DNA of 64,000 nt from the NCBI RefSeq assembly GCF_009811755.1, contig NZ_BLIV01000011.1, positions 1 to 64,000 of the forward strand. The letters run 5' to 3'. The position numbers and the translations under genes are program-made. The DNA is from Roseobacter cerasinus. GTDB taxonomy: Bacteria > Pseudomonadota > Alphaproteobacteria > Rhodobacterales > Rhodobacteraceae. The notes below the pieces were generated by a model. The model did not search any database. It was given only the letters and a program-made list of their open reading frames with translations, and was not told the origin of the DNA. Of this stretch, positions 42,798 through 51,936 are shown piece after piece; the stretch's first letter is position 1, and each line of letters starts with the position of its first letter.

Positions 42798-43516
42798 GGG
42801 TCAATCAAGTTTGGGTCAAGCGTGGAGCGGCGGTGGCCTTGCAGGATATCTCGCTCTCTCTAGAGCCCGGGCGCACCCTTGCCGTGGTTGGGGAAAGCGG
42901 CGCCGGGAAGTCGACGCTGATTGCGGCGATCCTTGGTTTGCTGCGCCCGTCCCATGGCGAAATTACCTGGGCGGGTGCGCCAGTGCGGGCTTGCCGCCCG
43001 GCGCTTGTTATGCAAGAGCCTAGGTCCGCGTTCAACCCGGTCCTGTCGCTGCGCCGCTCCGTGATGGAACCCATTGTGGCGAGCGGAGGGACCATCCCGG
43101 CGGATCGGCTCTGCCACCTCTGCGACGGGCTGGAGCTGCCGCCCGACATTCTCGACCGGCGGCCCACCGAAGTCTCGATTGGTCAGGCGCAGCGCGTCGG
43201 CATTTTGCGGGCCTTGGTCGCCTCCGCGCCGCTGGTGCTCTTTGACGAACCGCTCTCGGCGCTCGATGCCGTCACACAGAAGCACACGGCGCGGCTTATC
43301 TCTGACCTGCAATGCGAGGAAGGCTTTGCCGCGCTGATCGTCACCCATGATCTGGGCTATGCCGCCGCTCATGGCGACGAAATTGCGGTGCTGAAGTCTG
43401 GCCGGATCGAAGAGATCGCAACGCCAGAGCAGTTCGTCCTCACGCCAAAACCGGGCTATTGCGAACAGCTGCGCGACGCGGCGCTCGCCCTTGGTGCGTT
43501 GGAGGCCGCCGCATGA
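42791..43516 (+). CDS. Peptide/nickel-type ABC transporter ATPase 2
   Basis: A 241-residue ATPase of the short type. Walker A GESGAGKS, Q-loop ALVMQEPRSAFNPV, Walker B PLVLFDEPLSALD and H-loop ALIVTHDLGYA are present. The signature reads VSIGQAQRVGILRAL instead of LSGGQ. Both ATPases of this system therefore carry altered signatures. It overlaps the neighbours on each side, so translation is coupled. Confidence 0.9.
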   Translation: MLRVNQVWVKRGAAVALQDISLSLEPGRTLAVVGESGAGKSTLIAAILGLLRPSHGEITWAGAPVRACRPALVMQEPRSAFNPVLSLRRSVMEPIVASGGTIPADRLCHLCDGLELPPDILDRRPTEVSIGQAQRVGILRALVASAPLVLFDEPLSALDAVTQKHTARLISDLQCEEGFAALIVTHDLGYAAAHGDEIAVLKSGRIEEIATPEQFVLTPKPGYCEQLRDAALALGALEAAA

Positions 43517-44451
43517 TCATGGGCCTTTTGGGGTTTGTGCTGCGGGCGGCTGTGGTGCTGTCGGGCACGGCGGCTTTGACCTTCGCCTTGCTCTGGAACG
43601 CCCCGGGCGATCCTGCACAGGCCATCGCCATGGCGCGTTTCGATGCGCTTTTGACCGAAGATGTCATCGACCAAGTCCGCGCCGAAGCCGGGCTCGACAT
43701 CAGTTTCTGGCCCGCCTTCACATCCTGGTTGGTGCCGTTGCTGTCGCTCGATTTCGGGAACTCGGCCGTCACGGGGCGTCCGGTGTGGCCGGATCTCGTC
43801 ACCGCGATGAGCTACACGTTCCCCTTGGCCCTGGCCAGCCTGGCCGTGGGTCTCGCAGTCTCCCTGCCTCTGGCAGTTCTCGCCGCCAAGCGCCCCGGCA
43901 GCCTCGTTGACCGATGCGCCGTTGCGGTTGCCTCCCTGGGTGTCGCGATCCCCGCCTATTGGCTTGGCCTGCTGCTGATCCTGCTCTTCGCGGTGAAGCT
44001 GGCCTGGCTGCCCGCGATGGGTGCGCGAACTGCCGCCCATGCCATTCTGCCAGCGCTGACCCTGGGTCTGGGTGTCACGGCGTCCTTCACGCGCATTATC
44101 CGCTCGGGCATTCTGGAGGCGCGTGGCCAGCCGTTCCTGCCTGCAATCAGGCGCCGGGGTGTCTCCGACCGCGCCATCGGGCGCGACCATGTGGCCCCGC
44201 ACGCGGCCATTCCGGTTGTGACGGTCTTTGGGTTGGAGCTTGCCTTTCTCTTGGAAGGTCTGGTGCTGGTCGAGGTGATCTTCGGACGCCCGGGCCTCGG
44301 CACTTTCCTGGTGCAGGCGATCTTGGCGCGGGACTTTCCGCATGTGCAGGCGGTGGTTGTCCTGACTGCGCTGATCTTCGTCACGGTCAACCTGCTGATA
44401 GATGGTATCTACCGGGTCATCGAACCCCGGATCGGAGAGCGCGATGCGTAG
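43513..44451 (+). CDS. Peptide/nickel-type ABC transporter permease 1 (DppB/NikB-like)
   Basis: A 312-residue permease with about six transmembrane helices. The N-terminal PGDPAQAIAMARF and SLDFGNSAVTGRPVW are DppB/NikB hallmarks, and the EAA loop lies near FTRIIRSGILEARGQPFLPAIRRRG. The ATG at 43513 overlaps the ATPase stop (ATGA). The frame extends upstream into the ATPase gene, but that part is not protein-like. It overlaps the second permease by eight bases. Confidence 0.9.
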   Translation: MIMGLLGFVLRAAVVLSGTAALTFALLWNAPGDPAQAIAMARFDALLTEDVIDQVRAEAGLDISFWPAFTSWLVPLLSLDFGNSAVTGRPVWPDLVTAMSYTFPLALASLAVGLAVSLPLAVLAAKRPGSLVDRCAVAVASLGVAIPAYWLGLLLILLFAVKLAWLPAMGARTAAHAILPALTLGLGVTASFTRIIRSGILEARGQPFLPAIRRRGVSDRAIGRDHVAPHAAIPVVTVFGLELAFLLEGLVLVEVIFGRPGLGTFLVQAILARDFPHVQAVVVLTALIFVTVNLLIDGIYRVIEPRIGERDA

Positions 44452-45238
44452 TGTCGCAACCCTCGTCGGGGTCATTCTGTTCCTGATTGTCTTCGGGCCA
44501 CTGCTGGCGCCTCATGATCCCACGGCCATCGACATCCCGCACCGGCTCTCCCCGCCAGGCGAGGAATTTCTGCTCGGCACCGACGCCTTGGGGCGCGACA
44601 TCCTTTCGCGCCTCCTGCATGGGGCACGGTGGTCCCTGGGCCTTGCGTTCTTCATCTCCCTGATCGGTCTCGCCATCGGCACCGCGCTTGGCCTCGCCGC
44701 AGCTTTGGGCGGCAAGGTCGTGGACTGGGCCATCATGCGCACCACCGATACGTTCCTTGCCTTTCCGGAGCTGGTCGCCGCCGTGGTGATCGCGGGTCTG
44801 ATGGGCGCGGGCACCTGGAGCCTGATCTTCGCGCTGAGCGTGACCGGATGGATGCGCTACACAAGGGTCGCGCGCGGGGTTGGTCTGTCGTTGAGAACCC
44901 GGGGCTATGTCGTGCAGGCGCAATTGGCCGGGCTGTCTCCTCTGGCCATTGCCCGCTGGCACTACCTGCCGTCGCTATTGCCCTCGCTCACCGTTGTGTG
45001 GACGGGCATGTTTGCTCGCGCCATTCTGGGCATTTCGGCCTTGGGGTTTCTGGGCTTCGGGGTCCAGCCTCCCCTGCCCGAATGGGGCAGCATGCTGCTC
45101 GACGCGCGCGTGCACATGCGCTCCACCCCGTTGCAAATGATCTGGCCAGGGCTGGTTGTCGTCACCTGCGTGCTGGCCATCAACCTCGCGGGGGACGCCT
45201 TGCGGGATGCCCTTGCCGGAGACGATACACGCACGTGA
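44444..45238 (+). CDS. Peptide/nickel-type ABC transporter permease 2 (DppC/NikC-like)
   Basis: A 264-residue permease with about six helices. APHDPTAIDIPHRLSPPGEEFLLGTDALGRDILSRLLHGAR is the DppC/NikC signature, and the EAA-type loop is near RGYVVQAQLAGLSPLAIARWHYLP. CGGAGAG precedes the ATG at 44444. It is the last gene of the importer; the following sequence is a decayed transporter gene. Confidence 0.9.
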   Translation: MRSVATLVGVILFLIVFGPLLAPHDPTAIDIPHRLSPPGEEFLLGTDALGRDILSRLLHGARWSLGLAFFISLIGLAIGTALGLAAALGGKVVDWAIMRTTDTFLAFPELVAAVVIAGLMGAGTWSLIFALSVTGWMRYTRVARGVGLSLRTRGYVVQAQLAGLSPLAIARWHYLPSLLPSLTVVWTGMFARAILGISALGFLGFGVQPPLPEWGSMLLDARVHMRSTPLQMIWPGLVVVTCVLAINLAGDALRDALAGDDTRT

Positions 45239-45545
45239 GCGATCTCGACCGCCCTCTCTCGGCATCAGCCTCCGCATCCTCGCAGGGCTCTTGGGTGCCG
45301 GAGTGTTTGTCCGTGTGACGGCTGCAGGCCCAGACGTGCCTTTGGGCAAGGTTGTCTTCGTCCGCTCGTTCTTTGTTCTGATCCTCTTCCCCTGGTGGCA
45401 CAGGGACTACGCGGCCCTCCTCTGACCCCTTCTTGCAGACCTCTTCATCTTCGACGCGCGGCTGTCGACAACCTTTCTGTTTGCAGCACCCATGATCCTG
45501 GCTGGAGCCATCTTCGCGGCACCGGCCAGCGTCAAATCTGCTTGC
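45235..45545 (+). pseudogene. Decayed DMT/EamA-family transporter
   Basis: A GTG-initiated start (SDLDRPLS) overlaps the permease stop, then shifts frame into GISLRILAGLLGAGVFVRV and PLGKVVFVRSFFVLILFPWW, the first helices of a drug/metabolite transporter. A stop at about 45423 follows, then a C-terminal-like piece (LSTTFLFAAPMILAGAIFAAPA). The middle of a normal protein of about 290 residues is missing. Frameshift, stop and internal deletion make it a pseudogene. Confidence 0.7.
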
Positions 45546-45812
45546 CATAGGAGGACCAGGGGAAAGATAGCGCCCGTGCGGGGCCCGTATGACAATGCTC
45601 AGCGCGAAGGTGGCCGCATCACGGAGCATCCCCACCTGCGCGGCCACGTGTAGCGTTGGACCACGCGAATGGCAGCCGCGCGTGCCATGCGCGTTTCGTG
45701 GCAGACACATGCCGCGCGCACCGCCCCAAAGCAAAAATAATGCCATACGTTAAGAAGGCGTTATCTTTCTGTGTATTCAATTCATTTGCGGGTCATCCAA
45801 GGAGACAAGCAA

Positions 45813-46322
45813 ATGGCATCAAGAGCGGTGGAACACCGGACCCGGCTTCGTACAGCGCGTGCGGATACAGCACCGGGGTCGTTTCACGGCCTCATTGAAG
45901 GGGCCCAATTGCTTACTTTGAAAGGTGAGCGCGCCGTCGAAAGCCTACGGGTTGGGGATCATGTTCTCAGCCGACGCGGCGCGGTGCCAGTGATGCGGAT
46001 TGATGTGTTGAGCGCCGTTATCCCCGCCATTTATGTTCTGGCGGGCTCGCTGGGCCATAGCCGCACCGACCGCGATGCGCTCCTCTCGGCGGACCAGATC
46101 GTGCATCTCAGCGACTGGCGCGCGGCTGCGTTTCAAGGACAGACATCGGCGCTGGTACGAGCCCGCAGCCTGGTCGATGGCGAGTTCGTACGGGATGTCG
46201 GGCAACAACTGGTGACCCTCTATCGCCTCTACTGCCCATCGCCGCAGATCCTCTTCGCGGATGGGCTGGAGCTTTGCACCGCAGATCTCCACACTGCTGA
46301 ACCAAGCCATCAGATGCGCTAG
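45813..46322 (+). CDS. Hint-domain protein
   Basis: A 169-residue protein with a Hint (hedgehog/intein) fold of the type common in Rhodobacteraceae: GLIEGAQLLTLKGERAVESLRVGDHVLSRRGAVPVMRID, RDALLSADQIVHLSDWRA and GLELCTADLHTAE. The usual nucleophilic cysteine or serine after a glycine is not obvious (EGAQLLT), so autoprocessing may be lost. AAGGAGAC precedes ATG 45813. It has no signal peptide. Related domains often end large secreted repeat proteins; this one is free-standing. Confidence 0.78.
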   Translation: MASRAVEHRTRLRTARADTAPGSFHGLIEGAQLLTLKGERAVESLRVGDHVLSRRGAVPVMRIDVLSAVIPAIYVLAGSLGHSRTDRDALLSADQIVHLSDWRAAAFQGQTSALVRARSLVDGEFVRDVGQQLVTLYRLYCPSPQILFADGLELCTADLHTAEPSHQMR

Positions 46323-46403
46323 AGCGACGTCAACCTCTGCTGTAGCGTCGGTTTGGCAGGACTTGAGTCCACGACGTCGAGACGCTTCAGGTGGAGTGGT
46401 CCT

Positions 46404-46434
46404 GCGCGGTGGCATAACGGCGATGCCACCGCGC
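46404..46434. terminator. Hairpin between convergent Hint and NAD(P)H-hydrate repair genes
   Basis: GCGCGGTGGCAT (46404-46415) pairs exactly with ATGCCACCGCGC (46423-46434) over a 7-base loop. The stem is strong but lacks a T-run, so it may serve as a bidirectional terminator or transcript end protector. Confidence 0.55.
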
Positions 46435-46547
46435 CCACCCTCAACTGCGAAGGGTTGAATAGGCTCCCCATCTCGGTGCTATGGCGGGTTGCAAAAGGCA
46501 AGACAGACGAACGACAGGTCCGATCCGCAGAGATCAGCGGGTTTATC

Positions 46548-48092
46548 CTAAACACCCAGCGCGCGAAACACCTCCGGCAAGGTCTCGGGCAGATCCTCGG
46601 CAACGAGACCCGGGCCAAACCGCCGGGCGCAGGCACAATGCAAGTACACCGCGTGACACGCAGCCTGAAACGGGGCGTGCCCTCGCGCCATAAGCCCCAG
46701 GATGAAACCCGCCAGAACATCGCCGGAGCCAGCTGTCGCAAGCCAGGCCGTCCGGTCGTCGGCTGGGCTGACAACGGCGCGCCCCTGCGGATCTGCGATC
46801 ACTGTGACAGCGCCTTTGAAAAGAATTGCAGAGCCTGTCTGCACGGCCGCGTCCAGCGTCACATCCAGCTTTGAGCAGGCCGGGCCGGACACTGGCGGCG
46901 CTGCATATCGCGCGGCCAAATCCGGGAAGAGCCGCGCAAACTCCCCTTGATGCGGTGTCAATACGCAACTGCCGTGCAGCGCGTCACGCAGGCTTTGGTC
47001 TTCGGACAACAACGTCAGCGCGTCTGCATCCAGAACCGTCGGGCGCTTCAGGGCCAGCAGCTCTGCAAGCATGTCGCGCGCCCCTGCCCCGCCCCCCATG
47101 GCCGGACCGGCACAAAACGCATTGGCCCGCGTATCAGCGCCAAAGAACGCCTTGAGATCTGCGGCGTCGTCAACCACGCGCTGCATCACGGCTGTCTGAT
47201 GGGCGGCAACCTCAGGCAGAGCGTCGGCGCGCGCGGCCACGGTCACCAGCCCTGCGCCGATCCTCAATGCCCCGCGAGCGGCCAAACGGGCGGCACCTGT
47301 GCGCCCTGCCGGTCCGCTCAAGACCACGGCGTGCCCATGGGTATATTTGTGCGCAGGCCCCGCTTTGCGCAGATCCTCCGCGGCAGGCGCCGTGGCCAAG
47401 GCAACGGCCGGCCCCGGGATGGAGGTCATGGGCGCTTTCGGCAGCCCGATGTCCTTCACAACAGTGGCGCTGGAATGCGCCCTCTCTGGCCCATCCAACA
47501 CATGCCCCGGCTTGAAGCAGTGAAATGTCACCGTCAAATCGGCCCGAACCGCCGCACCGAGGGCGCGCCCGCTGTCAGCACAGATGCCGGAGGGCACGTC
47601 GACCGCGACCACCCTGCCACTGCCTTGTGCAGTAACCTGTGCGAGCTGCTCTGCCAGCCGGTCGAGCGGCGCAGTCAAAGCGCGGGTCAGTCCAATCCCG
47701 AACAGCGCATCCACAACAAGATCCGGCATCGTCTCCGCATCAAACTGCGCCTCTTCGATTGGTCTGACCTGACCCATCTCGGCCCATTGGGTGTGATTTG
47801 CCCGGGCGTCTGGCGGCAGTTTTCGCGGATCACCCAAGGCAAAGACGGTGACGCCCCACCCCCGATCACACAGCAGCCGAGCGACGACATAGCCGTCGCC
47901 CCCGTTGTTGCCGGGGCCACAGAGAATACAGGCGCGACCTGCTTGCTCAGTCAGGTCCGGCCAAGCCTCAAAAACAGCATCGCAAACACCCCGACCCGCA
48001 CGCTCCATCAACACCCGGCCAGTCACATGACCCTGTGCCATCGTCTCAATTTCAAGCGTTCTCATCTGTGCCGAGGTCAAGATTTGGGGCAT
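46548..48092 (-). CDS. nnrDE: Bifunctional NAD(P)H-hydrate epimerase and dehydratase
   Basis: A 514-residue two-domain enzyme that repairs damaged NAD(P)H. The N-terminal YjeF epimerase domain (1-~210) has LCGPGNNGGDGYVVARLL and VVAVDVPSGICADSG. The C-terminal ADP-dependent dehydratase domain has YTHGHAVVLSGPAGRTGAARLAARGALRIGAGLVTV, TPHQGEFARLFPD and AGSGDVLAGFILGLMA. It is divergent from glnB, the usual neighbour order in this family of bacteria. It is cytoplasmic and full length. Confidence 0.95.
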   Translation of the reverse strand: MPQILTSAQMRTLEIETMAQGHVTGRVLMERAGRGVCDAVFEAWPDLTEQAGRACILCGPGNNGGDGYVVARLLCDRGWGVTVFALGDPRKLPPDARANHTQWAEMGQVRPIEEAQFDAETMPDLVVDALFGIGLTRALTAPLDRLAEQLAQVTAQGSGRVVAVDVPSGICADSGRALGAAVRADLTVTFHCFKPGHVLDGPERAHSSATVVKDIGLPKAPMTSIPGPAVALATAPAAEDLRKAGPAHKYTHGHAVVLSGPAGRTGAARLAARGALRIGAGLVTVAARADALPEVAAHQTAVMQRVVDDAADLKAFFGADTRANAFCAGPAMGGGAGARDMLAELLALKRPTVLDADALTLLSEDQSLRDALHGSCVLTPHQGEFARLFPDLAARYAAPPVSGPACSKLDVTLDAAVQTGSAILFKGAVTVIADPQGRAVVSPADDRTAWLATAGSGDVLAGFILGLMARGHAPFQAACHAVYLHCACARRFGPGLVAEDLPETLPEVFRALGV

Positions 48093-48216
48093 GTAGGTAC
48101 CGTCGATTCAGTTTTGATTACTTTTTATGCGTTCAGCCTGAAATTTAAGCGCACTCTTGCCAAATTTGTAGCCAAACATGAGCAGTCTACGTCAATCCAT
48201 GGACCACTCCAGCCCG

Positions 48217-48596
<380 letters not shown>

Positions 48597-48640
48597 GCGC
48601 GGCACAGACACATCATTCCAACCAAGAGGGATATACGAGA

Positions 48641-50044
48641 ATGAGCAAAGATCTTTTGAAGATGATGAAGGACGAGGATGTGGCCTACGTCGACATCCGC
48701 TTCACCGACCCGCGTGGCAAGCTGCAGCACGTGACAGTGATGGCCGACCAAGTGGACGAGGACTTCCTTGAAGAAGGCTTCATGTTCGACGGCTCCTCCA
48801 TCGCGGGTTGGAAATCCATCGAAGCCTCCGACATGAAGCTGATGCCCGATGTGGACAGCGCCTATGTCGACCCCTTCTATGCAGAGAAAACTGTCTGCCT
48901 GCACTGCTCCATCGTTGAGCCTGACACCGGCGAAGCCTACGAGCGCGACCCGCGCTCAACCGCAGAAAAAGCCGAGGCTTACCTCAAATCGTCCGGCATC
49001 GGTGACGTGGCTTACTTCGGTCCAGAGGCGGAATTCTTTCTCTTCGATAATGTCAAGTTCGCAAACGAAATCAATAAAGTGTCCTACGAGGTTGATGCGA
49101 TTGACGCCTCCTGGAACACCGACACCGACTACGAGATGGGCAACATGGGTCACCGTCCCGGCGTCAAGGGCGGCTACTTCCCGGTGAACCCCACCGACGA
49201 GAGCCAGGACCTGCGCTCCGAGATGCTCTCGACCATGAAGCGTCTGGGCATGAAGGTGGACAAGCACCACCACGAGGTGGCGTCCTGCCAGCACGAGCTA
49301 GGCCTGATCTTCGACAGCCTGACCAAACAGGCCGATGAGCTGCAGAAGTACAAATATGTGATCCACAACGTGGCCCACGCCTACGGCAAGTCCGCCACCT
49401 TCATGCCCAAGCCGATCTACGGCGACAACGGCACTGGCATGCACTGCAACATGTCGATCTGGAAAGACGGCAAGCCGCTTTTTGCAGGCGACAAATACGC
49501 GGATCTCTCGGATGAAGCGCTCTGGTTCATCGGCGGTATCCTGAAGCACGCGAAGGCGCTGAACGCCTTCACCAACCCGTCCACGAACTCCTACAAGCGC
49601 CTGATCCCGGGCTTTGAGGCGCCCGTGCTGCGCGCCTATTCGGCCCGCAACCGCTCCGGCTGTGTCCGGATCCCGTGGACCGAGAGCCCGAAAGCCAAAC
49701 GTGTTGAGGCCCGCTTCCCCGATCCGTCGGCGAACCCCTACCTGTGCTTTGCAGCTCTGCTGATGGCCGGCCTGGACGGGATCACCAACAAGATCGACCC
49801 GGGTGAGGCGATGGACAAGAACCTCTACGACCTGCCCGCCGAAGAGCTGGAAGGCATCCCGACCGTCTGCGGCTCCTTGCGCGAAGCCATCGAAGAGTTG
49901 GAGGCCGACATGGACTTCCTGCTCGCGGGTGACGTCTTCACCAAGGATCAGATCGAAGGCTATATCGAGCTGAAGATGGAAGAGATCGAAACCTACGAGC
50001 ACACACCGCACCCCGTAGAATTCGGGATGTATTACAGTTGCTAG
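48641..50044 (+). CDS. glnA: Glutamine synthetase type I
   Basis: A 467-residue GS that condenses glutamate and ammonia with ATP. GS signatures are [13 protein letters not shown] near 50, the metal-site region PEAEFF (129-133), [18 protein letters not shown] and [17 protein letters not shown]. Tyr396 in DKNLYDLP is the adenylylation site, so GlnE/PII control is expected. AGAGGGATATACG precedes the ATG. The stop codon lies inside the first of several hairpins. Ammonia from the Nit1C pathway would be assimilated through this enzyme. Confidence 0.98.
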   Translation: MSKDLLKMMKDEDVAYVDIRFTDPRGKLQHVTVMADQVDEDFLEEGFMFDGSSIAGWKSIEASDMKLMPDVDSAYVDPFYAEKTVCLHCSIVEPDTGEAYERDPRSTAEKAEAYLKSSGIGDVAYFGPEAEFFLFDNVKFANEINKVSYEVDAIDASWNTDTDYEMGNMGHRPGVKGGYFPVNPTDESQDLRSEMLSTMKRLGMKVDKHHHEVASCQHELGLIFDSLTKQADELQKYKYVIHNVAHAYGKSATFMPKPIYGDNGTGMHCNMSIWKDGKPLFAGDKYADLSDEALWFIGGILKHAKALNAFTNPSTNSYKRLIPGFEAPVLRAYSARNRSGCVRIPWTESPKAKRVEARFPDPSANPYLCFAALLMAGLDGITNKIDPGEAMDKNLYDLPAEELEGIPTVCGSLREAIEELEADMDFLLAGDVFTKDQIEGYIELKMEEIETYEHTPHPVEFGMYYSC

Positions 50045-50066
50045 AGGCCAAGGGCCTCTAGCAACT
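50036..50066 (+). terminator. 14-bp hairpin overlapping the glnA stop codon
   Basis: AGTTGCTAGAGGCC (50036-50049) and GGCCTCTAGCAACT (50053-50066) pair perfectly over a 3-base loop. The left arm includes the last glnA codons and the TAG. No T-tract follows, so it may stabilise the mRNA 3' end. Confidence 0.6.
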
Positions 50067-50124
50067 GAGCCGGGAAAGCGAGTTTTTGCAAGAAACTTGC
50101 GGCTGGCCCGGTCGAACAATAAGC

Positions 50125-50154
50125 AAAAGGCGCGGATACCTTCCGCGCCTTTTT
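50125..50154 (+). terminator. Rho-independent terminator of glnBA
   Basis: AAAAGGCGCGGA, a 5-base loop, TCCGCGCCTTTT and a further T. With A-tract and T-tract on both sides it would work in either direction. Confidence 0.88.
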
Positions 50155-50211
50155 CTATACGCTGCAACCCGCGCCACCTCTGCCGCAACGCGCCCCGCCC
50201 GCCGCAGGCGC

Positions 50212-50276
50212 AAGCCCGCTTTGCGGGCTTTCAATAAAAGATGTGACCGCCCGTCTGGCTCCGCCAGACGGGCGGT
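50212..50276. repeat. Two further perfect hairpins downstream of glnA
   Basis: AAGCCCGC-TTT-GCGGGCTT lies at 50212-50230, and a 14-bp stem ACCGCCCGTCTGGC-TCC-GCCAGACGGGCGGT at 50246-50276. With the two upstream stems, four perfect hairpins occur within 241 bases. They may be redundant terminators or small REP-like elements. Confidence 0.6.
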
Positions 50277-50378
50277 CTCCATTGGATCACAGAAAAATCC
50301 CAACCAATTTTGCGTTTTGCAGGTTTTGGTGCATCATCACCACATTTGATCGACACATTTTTTCCGGAGACCTGTTTC

Positions 50379-51299
50379 ATGACGCTGTTTTTTTCCCGCC
50401 GTGGGTACGACGGCACCAAGCACCGTTTTACCAAGAACCCCTCAAAGGACACCTACTACCTCGCCCCCACCAATCCCAAAAACGTCACCAAGAAAGACGT
50501 CATCTCACAGAAAGACTGGCTGGCCAAAGTCAAAGCACAGGCGCACAGCCGCGACATCACCATCTTCGTACATGGCTACAATACCGCCCAATCCGAGATG
50601 CTGGCCCGCACCGCCAAGATCGAGGCCGGTCTGCGCAGGCATGGCTATCGCGGAGCAGTCATTGGCTTTGACTGGCCCAGTGACGGGCGCGGTACGCTCG
50701 TCTCCTACGCCCGTGACCGCAAGGACGCCAAGAGAACAGCGGCGTCGCTGGTCGAAGACGGCATTCTGCCGCTGCTAACCCTGGCCCCCCGCCACAGGAT
50801 CAACCTGATCGCGCACTCCATGGGCGCTTATCTGACGCTGCGGGGGTTTTCCGGTTTCAATGACGCCAGCGGCCCGGGCGCCTCGGTCTGGAAAACCAAT
50901 CAGATCCTCTTTGTGTCCGGCGACGCCGATCAGGATTGGATGAGCAAGGGCGCCTGGGGCGCGTTGGTCCTGGCACACCGCAGTCGACGCTTTACGAACT
51001 ACTTCAGCCAGCTCGACGATATTCTGAACGGCGCCGTTGTGCTGAACGGCGGCGCCAAACGGGTTGGTCGCAGCGGGATTAAACCGCTCATTCACAAGAA
51101 CCACGTGGATATCTACAGCCACGAACAGTACCTCAAAGATGTGAAGCTCCAGGACCGCACAGCCCTCAACTCGCACCGCTGGTGGTTCGACAATGACAAA
51201 TTCTATCACGACGCAGCACTGACCCTTGCCGGGCAGGATGCGCAGTCCATGCCGACGCGACGTAAGATGAACACAACCGATCTGGCCCTGTTGAGCTGA
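50379..51299 (+). CDS. Alpha/beta hydrolase of the DUF900 type
   Basis: A 306-residue protein. ITIFVHGYNTAQSEMLARTAKI and VIGFDWPSDGRGTLVSYARDRKDA are typical of DUF900 hydrolases, and the nucleophile elbow is LIAHSMGAYL with the serine after AH. A likely late histidine lies in IHKNHVDIYSHEQY. No signal peptide is apparent from ATG 50379, which has CGGAGACC upstream. The substrate is unknown. It stands alone after the glnA hairpins. Confidence 0.82.
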   Translation: MTLFFSRRGYDGTKHRFTKNPSKDTYYLAPTNPKNVTKKDVISQKDWLAKVKAQAHSRDITIFVHGYNTAQSEMLARTAKIEAGLRRHGYRGAVIGFDWPSDGRGTLVSYARDRKDAKRTAASLVEDGILPLLTLAPRHRINLIAHSMGAYLTLRGFSGFNDASGPGASVWKTNQILFVSGDADQDWMSKGAWGALVLAHRSRRFTNYFSQLDDILNGAVVLNGGAKRVGRSGIKPLIHKNHVDIYSHEQYLKDVKLQDRTALNSHRWWFDNDKFYHDAALTLAGQDAQSMPTRRKMNTTDLALLS

Positions 51300-51478
51300 C
51301 GCGCTGTGGCCTTGCGCGAAGGGCGCGCGCGCCCTATACGCAGCGCAAGGCCGCTGGCGCCTGCCGTTCGCATCCGTGGTGAAGCCAGCGCGAACCGTCC
51401 GATCTCTGATCCAATGGGTCGCCATCGGCCAGGCAATGCGAACACCCGGTACCGTCCTGCGATCCAATGGAGTGGATG

Positions 51479-51922
51479 ATGGATATCGCCCTACCCTCCC
51501 GCGATGCGCTCAAGGCTCAGGCCAAGCGTTTGCGGATCAAACTGGCCGAAACCGGCCAAACCCTTTCGCACAGTGCGGCACTTGAAGCTGTGGCTCACCA
51601 ATGGGGCGCGCGGGATTGGAACACGCTCAGCGCATGGGCCGGAGAGCAGCCCAAACCTGTCTGGCAGGTTGGCCAGCGCGTGTCCGGCCGCTATCTCGGT
51701 CACCCGTTTCGCGGCCATATCCGCGCCGCCCAACAACGGGGGACCACACACTGGCGGCTGACCCTGCGGCTCGACGCCCCTGTCGACGTCGCACGTTCGC
51801 CGCATTTCTCCTGCCTGCGTCAGCACATCAGCTGCACGCTGGATGCGCGGGGGCGCAGCCCGCAGAAGACGTCCGATGGCGTGCCGCAGATGGTGCTGGA
51901 CGATCACTGGGCACGGCCCTGA
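51479..51922 (+). CDS. Glyoxalase-superfamily-like small protein
   Basis: A 147-residue protein with the N-terminal module LPSRDALKAQAKRLRIKLAETGQTLSHSAALEAVAHQWGARDWNTLSAW, which occurs in proteins annotated as glyoxalase superfamily in Rhodobacterales. The C-terminal half is basic and beta-rich. ATG 51479 fits the GGAG at 51469-51472; ATGs at 51467 and 51476 are alternatives. The function is unknown; no glyoxalase metal ligands are clear. Confidence 0.65.
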   Translation: MDIALPSRDALKAQAKRLRIKLAETGQTLSHSAALEAVAHQWGARDWNTLSAWAGEQPKPVWQVGQRVSGRYLGHPFRGHIRAAQQRGTTHWRLTLRLDAPVDVARSPHFSCLRQHISCTLDARGRSPQKTSDGVPQMVLDDHWARP

Positions 51923-51936
51923 CCCTCCGGGCGCCC

